NCBI GenBank assembly: GCA_028412835.1
Contig: JAONQW010000007.1
Span: forward strand, 1 to 47,185
Reading direction: 5' to 3'
Length of the DNA stretch: 47,185 nt
Origin: Candidatus Pelagibacterales bacterium
GTDB taxonomy: Bacteria; Pseudomonadota; Alphaproteobacteria; Pelagibacterales; AG-422-B15
The notes below the pieces were generated by a model, which worked only from the letters and a program-made list of their open reading frames with translations, was not told where the DNA came from and did no database searches. Below are positions 1 through 8,815 of this stretch, in pieces. Every line of letters begins with the position of its first letter. The stretch's first letter is position 1. A program made the position numbers and the translations under genes.

Positions 1-252
1 ATAAATAAAATTTGTCGAATAAAAAAGAATGAGTATAAAAATTATATAAATTATCTACCTGGAAAGTATGGCCCTAAAGACCTTGAGAAAAAAGTTAAGA
101 AAAATGAAGCTGATATAGCTTTTTTTGTTTGCCCAATGACAATGCATGAGATAATGTCGATCTCAAATAGAAAAGCTACAGTACCGCAAAAATCAACCTT
201 TTTTGACCCTAAGCTTATCGATGGACTAGTAAATTTACAAATGAAGCTATAA
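1..252 (+). CDS. DUF1015 family protein, C-terminal fragment (5' end outside window)
   Basis: Frame 1 is open from the first base and ends at TAA 250-252, giving about 83 residues. The end of the protein carries PQKSTFFDPKLIDGL, which matches the conserved C-terminus of DUF1015 proteins (P-x-KST-x-F-x-PKL-x-x-GL). The biochemical function of the family is not established. The start lies upstream of the window. The stop is only 2 nt before serC, so this gene is probably cotranscribed with serC-serA. From memory, DUF1015 genes sit beside serine-biosynthesis genes in many alphaproteobacteria, which fits. Confidence 0.8.
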   Translation: MNKICRIKKNEYKNYINYLPGKYGPKDLEKKVKKNEADIAFFVCPMTMHEIMSISNRKATVPQKSTFFDPKLIDGLVNLQMKL

Positions 253-254
253 AA

Positions 255-1415
255 ATGACAGATAAACCTCAAGTTAAACCTCCTTACCCATATTTTTCAT
301 CAGGACCTTGTGCTAAGCCCCCTGGATGGTCATTAAAGAATCTTGAAAATGCAGTTGTCTCTAGATCTCACAGATCAAAGATTGGACTGGAGAGACTTCA
401 AGAATTAATTAATAAGTCTAGAGAGATTCTACAAATACCAGATGATTATCATATTGGTATTGTTCCTGCATCAGATACTGGTGCAGTAGAGATGGCTATG
501 TGGTCGATGTTGGGTCAACGCGGAGTTGAAGTATATTCATGGGAAAATTTTGGACACGATTGGTCGATTGATGTTGGTGATCAACTCCCTCTAGATAATA
601 AGATTGTTCAAAAAACTGACTATGGAGTACTCCCAGATTTTTCAAATAGTAATCCTGAAAATGATATTATCTTTACATGGAATGGAACTACGGCTGGTGT
701 AAGAATTAAAAATACTGAATGGATCAGCAACGATAGGAAGGGTCTTGTGATTTGTGATGCAACTTCAGCTGTGTTTTCAATGCATATGGATTGGCACAAA
801 CTAGATGTTGTAACTTACTCGTGGCAAAAAGTTTTAGGTAGTGAGGCAGCTCATGGAATGTTAATTTTATCTCCTAGAGCAGTTGAAAGACTTGAAACTT
901 ATACTCCACCATGGCCAATACCAAAAATATTTCGCCTTGCAAATAATCAAAAATTTGCAAAAGCTATATTTTCTGGCACAACAATAAATACCCCTTCAAT
1001 GTTAAGTGTTGAAGATGCTCTAAATTCACTTAACTGGGCTTCATCAATTGGTGGTATAGACGCGCTTGTTGACATTTCTGAAAATAATTTAAAGATTGTG
1101 TCTGATTGGGTTGCAGCTAGCGATACATTTGAATTTCTTGCTAAAGATCCTGAAACCTTATCTTGTACTTCAATATGCTTGGTTCCAAAAGACCCTTGGT
1201 TTAAAAATTTAGATAGTGATAAGCAGTCTGATTTTATGAAGAAAGTTTGTAATGAACTAGAATCAAATGAAGCAGGCTACGACTTAAATTCCTATAAAAC
1301 AGCACCATCTGGAATTAGAATTTGGGGAGGATCGACGGTAACAAATGAAAATGTTAAACTCGTACTGCCATGGATTGACTGGGCATATGATCACGTAAAA
1401 TCAAATTACTCTTAA
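255..1415 (+). CDS. serC: Phosphoserine aminotransferase (alphaproteobacterial type)
   Basis: PLP enzyme of the second step of serine synthesis: 3-phosphohydroxypyruvate plus glutamate gives phosphoserine. The 386 residues follow the alphaproteobacterial/archaeal-like SerC subfamily: FSSGPCAKPPGWSL near the N-terminus, SRSHRSK, GIVPASDTGAVEMA, FTWNGTTAGVRI, and the PLP-lysine region YSWQKVLGSEAAHG with Lys192. Length is normal. The ATG at 255 lies 2 nt after the DUF1015 stop, and the stop overlaps the serA start by one base (TAATG), so serC and serA are probably translationally coupled. Pairing with serA supports serine rather than only pyridoxine synthesis, although SerC often serves both. 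Confidence 0.96.
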   Translation: MTDKPQVKPPYPYFSSGPCAKPPGWSLKNLENAVVSRSHRSKIGLERLQELINKSREILQIPDDYHIGIVPASDTGAVEMAMWSMLGQRGVEVYSWENFGHDWSIDVGDQLPLDNKIVQKTDYGVLPDFSNSNPENDIIFTWNGTTAGVRIKNTEWISNDRKGLVICDATSAVFSMHMDWHKLDVVTYSWQKVLGSEAAHGMLILSPRAVERLETYTPPWPIPKIFRLANNQKFAKAIFSGTTINTPSMLSVEDALNSLNWASSIGGIDALVDISENNLKIVSDWVAASDTFEFLAKDPETLSCTSICLVPKDPWFKNLDSDKQSDFMKKVCNELESNEAGYDLNSYKTAPSGIRIWGGSTVTNENVKLVLPWIDWAYDHVKSNYS

Positions 1416-2356
1416 TGAATAAAATTTTAATTGCAGATAATGTTTCCAAGGCTGTTTCGGAAGTATTCGATAAAAATGATATTTTATATGATACAAAAGT
1501 TGGCTTATCTGAAGAAGAGTTAGCCTTAGAAATAATAGATTATACAGGCTTAATTGTAAGATCTGCAGTTACAGTTACAGAAAAAATTATCAACAATGCA
1601 AAAAACCTTAGAGTAATAGGTAGACCTGGCGTTGGCGTAGACAATGTGGATCTTAATGCTGCAACAGCTAAGGGTATAGTTGTAATGAATACTCCATTAG
1701 GCAATGTACAGGCAACTGCAGAATTAACATTTGGTATTATTCACTCACTAATGAGAAAGCTAAATGTTGCAAACCATTCTATGCATGAAAATAAATGGGA
1801 AAAAAAGAAATTTATTGGCAATGAGATGCTTGGTAAGACTATTGGGATAATTGGATTTGGTAATATTGGTAAGAAAATAAGTGAAATATCCAAAGCCTAT
1901 GGAATAAATGTGGTAGTTCACAGTTCATCACTGACTGAAACAGATGCAAATAATCTTGAAGTAGAAAATCTTTCAGTTGAAAATCTATTAGAGGTTTCTG
2001 ATATAATCACATTTCATAATAAACTTTCTGAAAAATCAAAGTACCTGATTAACTCTGAAACTCTAAAGTTAGTTAAAAATGATGCTATCATTGTTAATTG
2101 TGCAAGAGGTGGATTGGTGAACGAAGAAGACATTAAGAAAGCTTTAGATTCAGGCATGCTTGGTGGTTATGGCTGTGATGTCTATGAAAATGAACCAGAG
2201 CAGAATAGTATTTTTGCAGGCTTAGAAAATGTAGTTATGACACCTCATATAGGTGCAAGTACTGTTGAGGCTCAAGAGAAAGTTGCATACCAAATTGCAG
2301 AACAAATTGTTGAATTTATAAAGAATAATAAAATTATAAATCAAGTAAATAAATAA
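1415..2356 (+). CDS. serA: D-3-phosphoglycerate dehydrogenase, short form
   Basis: NAD-dependent 2-hydroxyacid dehydrogenase that oxidises 3-phosphoglycerate to 3-phosphohydroxypyruvate. The Rossmann motif is GIIGFGNIG (about residues 144-152). The catalytic set of the family is visible: Arg231 in NCARGG, Glu260 in YENEP, and His278 in TPHIGAST. At 313 residues it ends right after the catalytic core, without the intervening and ACT domains of the roughly 410- to 530-residue SerA proteins, so serine feedback through an ACT domain is not expected. Another hydroxyacid dehydrogenase is possible on sequence alone. The one-base overlap with serC makes serA the best call. Confidence 0.88.
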   Translation: MNKILIADNVSKAVSEVFDKNDILYDTKVGLSEEELALEIIDYTGLIVRSAVTVTEKIINNAKNLRVIGRPGVGVDNVDLNAATAKGIVVMNTPLGNVQATAELTFGIIHSLMRKLNVANHSMHENKWEKKKFIGNEMLGKTIGIIGFGNIGKKISEISKAYGINVVVHSSSLTETDANNLEVENLSVENLLEVSDIITFHNKLSEKSKYLINSETLKLVKNDAIIVNCARGGLVNEEDIKKALDSGMLGGYGCDVYENEPEQNSIFAGLENVVMTPHIGASTVEAQEKVAYQIAEQIVEFIKNNKIINQVNK

Positions 2357-2357
2357 C

Positions 2358-3080
2358 ATGAATAGACTTATACTTATCAGGCATGGTCAAAGTGTCTGGA
2401 ATGCTCAAAATATATTTACAGGATGGGTTGATGTTGAGCTTACTTCTAAAGGTGAGGAAGAGGCTAAGTTATCTGGAGAATTACTAAAAGATATAGCCTT
2501 TAAACCTACAGTTTGTTTCACTTCATATCTAAAAAGAGCTAAAGATACCTTAGATATTATTCTTAAAGAAATTGATATTTCAGAAAGTGCAAGTATAAAT
2601 TATAGCTGGCAATTGAATGAGCGACATTATGGAAGCCTTCAAGGATTAAATAAAAAAGAAACTTTAAATAAATATGGCGAAGAGCAATTTTTAAAGTGGA
2701 GAAGAAGCTATGAAACACCTCCACCAAAATTAGATGCTTTAAGTGAAATGAATCCTAAAAACGACCCTCTCTACTCAGAAGTAGTAAGCTCTGAATTACC
2801 ATTATCTGAATGTTTGCAAGACACCTATAATAGAGTGATTCCCTACTGGAAAAAAAATATTATCCCATTACTAGAATTAGGAGATACTTTAATTGTAGCG
2901 CACGGAAATAGTCTTAGAGCATTATGCAAAGAATTATTTAATATTTCGGACCAGGAAATAGTAAAGTTAGAAATTCCGACAGGTAATCCGCTATTTTTAG
3001 AGTTAGATAATAGTTGCAAAATAAAGTCAGCTAGATATCTTAATTCATCCAGGGCTGAAAAAATCCCTGAAATTATATAA
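2358..3080 (+). CDS. gpmA: 2,3-bisphosphoglycerate-dependent phosphoglycerate mutase
   Basis: Interconverts 3- and 2-phosphoglycerate in glycolysis and gluconeogenesis through a phosphohistidine. The N-terminus has the RHGQSVWN signature with His9 as the phosphate acceptor. The second catalytic histidine is His182 in VAHGNSLRAL, and LNERHYGSLQG is the usual substrate loop. The 240 residues fit dPGM rather than the larger, unrelated iPGM. It starts 1 nt after the serA stop, so the enzyme controlling the 3-phosphoglycerate pool is in one transcript with serC and serA. I see no truncation or unusual residue. Confidence 0.95.
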   Translation: MNRLILIRHGQSVWNAQNIFTGWVDVELTSKGEEEAKLSGELLKDIAFKPTVCFTSYLKRAKDTLDIILKEIDISESASINYSWQLNERHYGSLQGLNKKETLNKYGEEQFLKWRRSYETPPPKLDALSEMNPKNDPLYSEVVSSELPLSECLQDTYNRVIPYWKKNIIPLLELGDTLIVAHGNSLRALCKELFNISDQEIVKLEIPTGNPLFLELDNSCKIKSARYLNSSRAEKIPEII

Positions 3081-3098
3081 ATTTTTTAGGATTTAATT

Positions 3099-4271
3099 AT
3101 GACAGATGTATTTATCACAGCAGCCAATAGAACTGGCGTAGGTTCATTTAGTGGATCTTTAAGTAGCCTGCAAGCTCATGACTTAGGCAAAATAGTAATA
3201 GAGGACACACTGAAAAAATCTTCAGTACAACCAGATGAGGTTGATGAAGTTATACTTGGTCAAGTTCTTACAGCGGGTACAGGACAAAATCCTGCTAGAC
3301 AAGCTTCAGTAAATGCAGGCATTGCAAAAGAAACACCCGCATGGATTGTTAACCAGGTATGTGGTTCTGGCCTAAGAACAGTTGCTTTGGGATTTCAAGC
3401 TATAAAAAATCAAGATGCAAATATTATTATAGCCGGGGGTCAAGAAAGTATGAGTCAATCTCCACATTGTATGCATTTGCGATCAGGCACTAAGATGGGT
3501 GATTCAAAAATGATTGATACGATGATAAAAGATGGTTTATGGGATGCATTTAATGGATATCATATGGGTACAACTGCAGAAAATGTTGCGGAAAAATTTC
3601 AAATAACAAGAGAGCAACAAGATGAATTTGCTTATAACTCTCAGCTTAAAGCAAGTAAAGCGAAAGCGGCAGGCTTATTTAAAGACGAAATTACTCCAGT
3701 TGAAATAGTATCAAGAAAAGAGACTACTATTTTTGATCAAGATGAATATATAAAAGATAATGTTCAATTGGAAAAACTTGCATCTTTAAGGCCAGCGTTT
3801 TCAAAAGAGGGTTCTGTTACAGCTGCAAATGCTAGTGGAATTAATGATGGGGCCGCGGCTCTCACTTTAATGAGTGAAAAAGAACTAACAAAAAGAAATA
3901 TTGAGCCTATGGCAAAAATCGTATCTTGGGCAAGTGTTGGTGTAGACCCTTCTATTATGGGAACAGGACCAATTCCATCAGTAAGAAAAGCATTAGATAA
4001 AGCAGGGTGGTCTATAAATGACTTAGACTTAATCGAATCAAATGAGGCATTTGCTGCTCAAGGCTGTGCTGTAAATAAAGATTTAGGCTGGGATACAAGC
4101 AAGGTTAATGTTAATGGTGGCGCTATAGCTATTGGACATCCTATAGGAGCATCAGGCGCAAGAATCCTTGTTACATTACTTCATCAAATGAAAAGACAAG
4201 ATGCAAAAAAAGGTCTAGCGACACTATGCATAGGTGGTGGTATGGGTATTGCACTTTGTGTAGAAAGATAA
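3099..4271 (+). CDS. phaA: Acetyl-CoA C-acetyltransferase (beta-ketothiolase)
   Basis: Condenses two acetyl-CoA to acetoacetyl-CoA, or cleaves it. The 390 residues show all thiolase landmarks: nucleophile Cys88 in NQVCGSGLR, His347 in AIGHPIGASGAR, and the acid/base Cys377 in TLCIGGGMG close to the C-terminus. A purine-rich site (TTAGGATT) precedes the ATG. It is followed 16 nt later by phaB, the classic pair. No PHA synthase is in the window, but ccr, ecm and mcm are, so a role as entry to the ethylmalonyl-CoA pathway is likely in addition to or instead of polyhydroxybutyrate synthesis. AtoB-type degradation is the alternative. Confidence 0.93.
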   Translation: MTDVFITAANRTGVGSFSGSLSSLQAHDLGKIVIEDTLKKSSVQPDEVDEVILGQVLTAGTGQNPARQASVNAGIAKETPAWIVNQVCGSGLRTVALGFQAIKNQDANIIIAGGQESMSQSPHCMHLRSGTKMGDSKMIDTMIKDGLWDAFNGYHMGTTAENVAEKFQITREQQDEFAYNSQLKASKAKAAGLFKDEITPVEIVSRKETTIFDQDEYIKDNVQLEKLASLRPAFSKEGSVTAANASGINDGAAALTLMSEKELTKRNIEPMAKIVSWASVGVDPSIMGTGPIPSVRKALDKAGWSINDLDLIESNEAFAAQGCAVNKDLGWDTSKVNVNGGAIAIGHPIGASGARILVTLLHQMKRQDAKKGLATLCIGGGMGIALCVER

Positions 4272-4287
4272 TAATAGGAGAAAAAAT

Positions 4288-5010
4288 ATGACAAAAATAG
4301 CTTTAGTAACAGGTGGAACAAGAGGAATTGGTGGTGCAATATCAATTGCTTTGAAAAATCAAGGATGTAAAGTTGCTGCAACATATAATTCAAATTCAGA
4401 GAAAGCAGATGCTTTTGCCAAAGAACACGGAATTGATGTTTTTCAATGGAATGTTGCAGATGCAAATGCATGTGAAGCAGGCGTTAAAGAAGTTGCTGAA
4501 AAATTAGGTTCTATTGACATACTTATTAATAATGCTGGAATTTCTAAAGCAGCAATGTCACATAAGATGACTATTGAACAGTGGGATGACGTTATTAGAA
4601 CTGATTTAGATTCAGTATTTTATATGACAAGGTGTGTACTAGAAGGCATGAGAGAAAAGGCGTTTGGTAGAATAATTTCAATCTCATCAATTAATGGTCA
4701 AAAAGGTGAGATGGGACTCGTGAACTATAGCGCTGCAAAAGCGGGAGTACTTGGCTTTACAAAGGCTTTAGCACAAGAAACTGCTAGAAAAAATATTACT
4801 GTTAACGCGATTGCGCCTGGTTATATAGACACTGAAATTTTAGCTGATGCATCAGAAGATTTTCTGAAAGGTTTGATAACCAAGATACCTGTAGGGCGCT
4901 TAGGCACAGTTGAGGAAATATCTAGAATTGTAACTTTTTTAGCAAGTGATGATGCTGGATTTGTAACTGGATCAACTATTACTGCTAATGGTGGCCAATA
5001 CTTTATCTAA
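4288..5010 (+). CDS. phaB: Acetoacetyl-CoA reductase (short-chain dehydrogenase)
   Basis: Reduces acetoacetyl-CoA to (R)-3-hydroxybutyryl-CoA with NADPH. The 240-residue SDR has the cofactor motif GGTRGIGGAI at the N-terminus, NNAG near residue 84, and the catalytic Ser-Tyr-Lys set: Ser in SISSING, then Tyr147 and Lys151 in NYSAAK. A good ribosome site (AGGAGAAA) lies 7 nt before the ATG. Pairing with phaA separates it from FabG, which it resembles. Its 3' end overlaps the convergent gloB by 4 nt. Confidence 0.92.
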   Translation: MTKIALVTGGTRGIGGAISIALKNQGCKVAATYNSNSEKADAFAKEHGIDVFQWNVADANACEAGVKEVAEKLGSIDILINNAGISKAAMSHKMTIEQWDDVIRTDLDSVFYMTRCVLEGMREKAFGRIISISSINGQKGEMGLVNYSAAKAGVLGFTKALAQETARKNITVNAIAPGYIDTEILADASEDFLKGLITKIPVGRLGTVEEISRIVTFLASDDAGFVTGSTITANGGQYFI

Positions 5011-5768
5011 AAAACATCTTTAGCGGATCGTATTATTTTAAAAGCCTCTTCGTCAGTAAGAAAATCTTTAGATAGGAGGCTTTTGATATTATCTTGGTCA
5101 GCTTGAAAAAATATATTTAATTCTTTTTCATCACCAACAGTTGTTGGAATTGTAGGAATATCTTTCGCTCTTAAATCTTCAATTTCATTTATTTTAAGTT
5201 TTATTTGAGTATTATTATTAATGGATTGAATAAACTTAGCATTACTCATTGTATATTCATGTCCACAATAGATTTTTGTATTATTTGGTAATCTTTTTAT
5301 TTTACAAATTGAATTCCACATTTGTTGAGGTGAACCTTCAAACAATCTTCCACACCCAAGTGAAAATATAGAGTCACCTGTGAATATTATATTTTCATTC
5401 TTTATATAAAATGCAATACATTCTGATGTGTGACCAGGTACATTAATAATTTCAATACTATTCATATTAAAATTAAATTTTTCATTTTCATTTAATAAAA
5501 TATCAATCCCAGGTATCCGTTCTTTGTCATTAGCATTACCAGCAATTAATATGTTATATTTATTTTTAAGCTCTAAATTGCCTCCAACATGATCAAAATG
5601 ATGATGAGTGTTTAATACAAATTTAAGCTCTAAATTATTTTTTTCTAAAAAATTAATTATAGGCTTAGATTCAGATGGATCAATAACGAGCGCCTGATTT
5701 CCATCTGAAACTATATAAGAATAATTGTCACTTAAGCATGGTATGATATCTACTTTTAAATTACCCAT
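5007..5768 (-). CDS. gloB: Hydroxyacylglutathione hydrolase (glyoxalase II)
   Basis: Metallo-beta-lactamase-fold thiolesterase that hydrolyses S-D-lactoylglutathione, the second step of methylglyoxal detoxification. The binuclear metal motif THHHFDH is at residues 54-60. Further metal ligands lie in PGHTSECIAFY and GHEYT. The 253 residues are full length, with the C-terminal substrate-binding helices. It begins directly after the metW stop, so it is the last gene of the metX-metW-gloB transcript and should be co-regulated by the SAM-II riboswitch upstream of metX. The 3' end overlaps phaB on the other strand. Confidence 0.93.
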   Translation of the reverse strand: MGNLKVDIIPCLSDNYSYIVSDGNQALVIDPSESKPIINFLEKNNLELKFVLNTHHHFDHVGGNLELKNKYNILIAGNANDKERIPGIDILLNENEKFNFNMNSIEIINVPGHTSECIAFYIKNENIIFTGDSIFSLGCGRLFEGSPQQMWNSICKIKRLPNNTKIYCGHEYTMSNAKFIQSINNNTQIKLKINEIEDLRAKDIPTIPTTVGDEKELNIFFQADQDNIKSLLSKDFLTDEEAFKIIRSAKDVF

Positions 5769-6380
5769 TTATTTTTTTGAAATTAAAAACATACCTGATT
5801 CAGAAAAGCAATTATCTACCCAACTTTTTTGTTTATAATCTTGAATTAAGTGTCTTTTCAGATTTACTTTATTTTCAATTTTTATATTCGTTTTTTCGCA
5901 TAAATCAATGAAATCAAATATTGTACAGAAATGTAGATTTGGCGTTTCATACCAAGAATAACTTAATTCATTACTTATAGGCATAGTACCATTTATCAAC
6001 AAATGCATTCTAATTTTCCAATAACCAAAATTTGGAAACGATACAATAGCCTTATTTGAAATTCGAACTAATTCTTCTAATACTTTTTTTGGCCTTTTTG
6101 TTGCCTGAAGTGTATAAGTCAAAATTGAATAATCAAAAGATTTATCTGGATAGTCAGCCAAATCTATATCTGCATCTCCTTGTATTACCGAAATACCCTT
6201 TGCTAAACATTCCCTTATTTTATCCTGATCTATTTCTAATCCTCGACCATTAATATTTTTATTTTTATCTAAATATTTTAACAGAGATCCATCGCCACAA
6301 CCAACATCAATTACACTTGATCGGGCAGGTATCATATTTGAAATAACATTAAAATCTTTATCAGTATTAAATAAGCTCAT
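5769..6380 (-). CDS. metW: Methionine biosynthesis protein MetW (methyltransferase fold)
   Basis: MetW is a class I methyltransferase-fold protein that works with MetX in homoserine acylation. Its exact role is thought to be activation of MetX rather than methyl transfer. The SAM-type glycine motif DVGCGDG is at residues 25-31. The family-specific stretch [17 protein letters not shown] and [12 protein letters not shown] is clearly present. Length (203) is normal. The ATG overlaps the metX stop by 4 nt (ATGA) and the stop abuts the gloB start, so the three genes form one operon. Confidence 0.95.
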   Translation of the reverse strand: MSLFNTDKDFNVISNMIPARSSVIDVGCGDGSLLKYLDKNKNINGRGLEIDQDKIRECLAKGISVIQGDADIDLADYPDKSFDYSILTYTLQATKRPKKVLEELVRISNKAIVSFPNFGYWKIRMHLLINGTMPISNELSYSWYETPNLHFCTIFDFIDLCEKTNIKIENKVNLKRHLIQDYKQKSWVDNCFSESGMFLISKK

Positions 6381-7495
6381 AATTTTTTATAAGTTGCGTC
6401 TAGAAATCCTTTTATGGTCTCAAAAAACTCTGGCTCATTCAATAAAAATGAATCATGACCATTATCTGTATCAATTTCAACAAAACTAACATTTAGTCCG
6501 AGAGCATTAAAAGCTTTAATTATTACTTTATTTTCTGATGTTGGATATAACCAATCACTTGTAAAAGATGCGCATAATATGTGAGCATTAGTATTTTTAA
6601 AAGCCTCTAGTAGTGATCCATTGTTACTGCTCTTTAAATCAAAATAATCCATTGCTCGAGTAATATATAAGTAACTATTTGCATCAAAACGATCAACAAA
6701 CTTAAATCCCTGATGTCTTAAATAGCTTTCAACCTGAAAGTCTGCATCAAAAGAAAATTCAATATTATTTTTATCTTGTAAATTTCTTCCGAATTTTTCA
6801 TGTAGAGATTGTTCTGATAAGTAACTTATGTGAGCTGCCATTCTAGCAACCGACAATCCTTTTATTGGTTTAGTATTTTGATCATTATAACTTCCAGACT
6901 TCCATTCAGGATCAGCCATTATAGCCTGTCTTGCTAACTCATTTAGAGCAATATTTTGTGCTGAGTGACTAGTAGTTGTAGCAATAGGTATTGCTGAAAA
7001 AACATATGATGGAAATTTAGATAGCCATTCTAAAACTAACATTCCACCCATTGAACCACCTATTACTGAAAAAAGCTTTTCAATACCTAAACTATCTATT
7101 AATAATTTTTGTGCCTTAACCATATCAGCAATAGTAATCACTGGAAAATCAAGTCCGTACTCCTTACCTGATTCAGGGTTTATCTCATTCGGTCCTGAGG
7201 ATCCCATACATCCACCAATTACATTTGGACATATAATAAAGTATTTATCAGTATCTATTGATTTTCCTGGACCTATTAATAAAGACCACCAGCCATCCTT
7301 CTTAGTAATTGGATGCTCACTCGCGACATATTGATCACCAGTTAATGCGTGGCATATTAAGATAGCATTAGACTTAGAGCTATTTAATTCTCCATAAGTA
7401 GTATATGCAGTTTTTATAGGCCCAATTGATTTACCACAGTCTAAAACTAATGGATCTTTATTAGACCCTAATTCTATAATTTTATTTTCGTTCAT
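6377..7495 (-). CDS. metX: Homoserine O-acyltransferase (MetX)
   Basis: Alpha/beta-hydrolase-fold enzyme that acylates homoserine to start methionine synthesis. The nucleophile elbow GGSMGGM contains Ser148; Asp314 (TSDWLYP) and His347 (DNGHDSFL) complete the triad. The 372 residues are typical. Whether it uses acetyl-CoA or succinyl-CoA cannot be read safely here, because both activities occur in MetX-family proteins. It is preceded by a promoter, a SAM-II riboswitch and a terminator hairpin, so high SAM should stop transcription before the start codon. It overlaps metW by 4 nt. Confidence 0.95.
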   Translation of the reverse strand: MNENKIIELGSNKDPLVLDCGKSIGPIKTAYTTYGELNSSKSNAILICHALTGDQYVASEHPITKKDGWWSLLIGPGKSIDTDKYFIICPNVIGGCMGSSGPNEINPESGKEYGLDFPVITIADMVKAQKLLIDSLGIEKLFSVIGGSMGGMLVLEWLSKFPSYVFSAIPIATTTSHSAQNIALNELARQAIMADPEWKSGSYNDQNTKPIKGLSVARMAAHISYLSEQSLHEKFGRNLQDKNNIEFSFDADFQVESYLRHQGFKFVDRFDANSYLYITRAMDYFDLKSSNNGSLLEAFKNTNAHILCASFTSDWLYPTSENKVIIKAFNALGLNVSFVEIDTDNGHDSFLLNEPEFFETIKGFLDATYKKL

Positions 7496-7523
7496 TTATT
7501 AAATCTATATTATTTAAAAGCAT

Positions 7524-7555
7524 AAAAAAAACCGCCTAACAACTTAGTTTGGCGG
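7524..7555 (-). terminator. Intrinsic terminator between SAM-II riboswitch and metX
   Basis: Read on the minus strand, CCGCC (from 7555) pairs with GGCGG (to 7532). An inner AAC/GTT helix and a six-base loop lie between the arms, and eight T residues follow (7531-7524). The T-run exists only in the metX direction. It sits 29 nt upstream of the metX ATG, after the riboswitch, so it is most simply the expression platform of the switch. Which aptamer segment acts as antiterminator is not obvious by eye. Confidence 0.85.
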
Positions 7556-7564
7556 CCTATAGAT

Positions 7565-7622
7565 CACCTCTTTAGCTGTTTTTATTTTGCGCCCGCAAGC
7601 TGTAATTCAAATCAGCGCATCT
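7565..7622 (-). promoter_or_regulatory. SAM-II riboswitch aptamer controlling metX-metW-gloB
   Basis: The minus-strand sequence runs GATGCGCTGATTT (from 7621), then GCTTGCGGGCGC, an A-rich linker, and CAGCTAAAGAGG (to 7567). This matches the compact SAM-II pseudoknot: the P1 stem formed by GCGC and its partner, the conserved CUGAUUU element, the GCUUGC segment and the terminal GCUAAA-x-AGG strand that closes the pseudoknot. SAM-II is the usual alphaproteobacterial S-adenosylmethionine sensor upstream of metX/metA. I saw no SAM-V element between it and the start codon. Confidence 0.9.
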
Positions 7623-7624
7623 TT

Positions 7625-7653
7625 TTATTACTATTTGCTTGATTATAAGTCAA
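7625..7653 (-). promoter_or_regulatory. Promoter of the metX operon
   Basis: On the minus strand TTGACT (7653-7648) is followed after 17 nt by TAATAA (7630-7625). Transcription would start about 6-7 nt further on, exactly where the SAM-II aptamer begins, which is the main reason to trust it. A second -10-like TATAAT at 7647-7642 lacks a good -35 partner. Confidence 0.7.
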
Positions 7654-7729
7654 TTAAGATAATTATTTAATAGTAAATTATAAAAGAATTTCTTTAAAAT
7701 TAGTCAATATTCACTTATCTATTAATAGA

Positions 7730-8815
7730 ATGAATACTCAAAAAACACTAAAAAATATTAATCCTTATCTAGCCGGTAAGAGCAAAATAACAGGAAAAAA
7801 AGGGGTCATTAAACTGTCTTCCAATGAATCTCCATTTGGCCCAAGTGCAAATGTTTTAGCTAAGATTAAAACTATATCAAACTCAACTAATAGATATCCA
7901 GAGAGTGGAAGTTTAAAATTAAAGGATTCAATCTCTAAACGATATAATTTAAATAAAAATAATATTTTTTGTGCAAATGGCTCAGATGAAATATTAGGAT
8001 TAATATGTCAACTTTATTTAACTAAAGGTGACGAGGTAATTATTCCAAAAAATAGTTTTCTAATGTATGAAATATATTCAAAAATCAATAATGCAAAAGT
8101 TATAAATTCTAAAACTTTAGATTATCGTGTTGATACTAAAAATATTTTAAAAAATATTAATAAAAAAACTAAGATAATTTTTATAGCGAATCCTAATAAT
8201 CCAACAGGACTATATATTGATAAATTTGACTTAGATTCTTTTATAAAAAAAATTCCTAAAAGAATTATTATAGTCTTAGATGCGGCATATGCTGAATACT
8301 TAAATAATCACGATTATGAAAATGGTATGAAGTATGTAAGAGATAATAACAATGTTATTGTAACTAGAACATTTTCAAAAATATATGGCTTGGCCTCTTT
8401 AAGGCTTGGTTGGTGTTATGCGAATTTAGAAATTATAGCTCTACTTGATAAAATTAGGGGACCATTTAATGTTAATAGTATTGCCCAAGAAGCTGGTGCG
8501 ATAGCAATTTTAGAAAAAGGGATCGAAAAAAAACTAATAGCTCATAATGAAAAATGGCTTAAAAAAATTAAAACTGAATTTATCAAACTTCCAGTGACTG
8601 TGTATGATAGCCAGGCTAATTTTATTTTTATAAAACTTGTAAAAGGAGTAAGCCAACAAAAAAAATTAAATAAGCATTTATTAAGTCACTCTATTATAAT
8701 AAGAACTTTAGATAATTATAATATGTCTGACTGTATTAGAGTTACTATTGGGACCGAAAAAGAAAATAAATTATTAATAAAATCATTTAAATCATTTTTT
8801 AAAAATGAAAAATAA
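7730..8815 (+). CDS. hisC: Histidinol-phosphate aminotransferase family (possibly aromatic aminotransferase)
   Basis: Class I/II PLP aminotransferase of the HisC family, 361 residues. Landmarks are SSNESPFGPS near the N-terminus, NPNNPTG (about 155-161), LDAAYAEY, and the PLP-lysine motif TFSKIYGLASLRLGW with Lys217. In histidine synthesis it converts imidazole-acetol phosphate to histidinol phosphate. Here it overlaps tyrA by 11 nt and no other his gene is nearby, so it may also or mainly transaminate prephenate-derived keto acids for tyrosine and phenylalanine. HisC proteins are known to do both in several bacteria. Assays or genome context would decide. Confidence 0.88.
   Translation: MNTQKTLKNINPYLAGKSKITGKKGVIKLSSNESPFGPSANVLAKIKTISNSTNRYPESGSLKLKDSISKRYNLNKNNIFCANGSDEILGLICQLYLTKGDEVIIPKNSFLMYEIYSKINNAKVINSKTLDYRVDTKNILKNINKKTKIIFIANPNNPTGLYIDKFDLDSFIKKIPKRIIIVLDAAYAEYLNNHDYENGMKYVRDNNNVIVTRTFSKIYGLASLRLGWCYANLEIIALLDKIRGPFNVNSIAQEAGAIAILEKGIEKKLIAHNEKWLKKIKTEFIKLPVTVYDSQANFIFIKLVKGVSQQKKLNKHLLSHSIIIRTLDNYNMSDCIRVTIGTEKENKLLIKSFKSFFKNEK

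Noticed and set aside
7496-7530. SAM-V element in tandem with SAM-II, as reported in some marine alphaproteobacteria
   Set aside because: The stretch between terminator and metX ATG is short and AT-only, with no second pseudoknot core.
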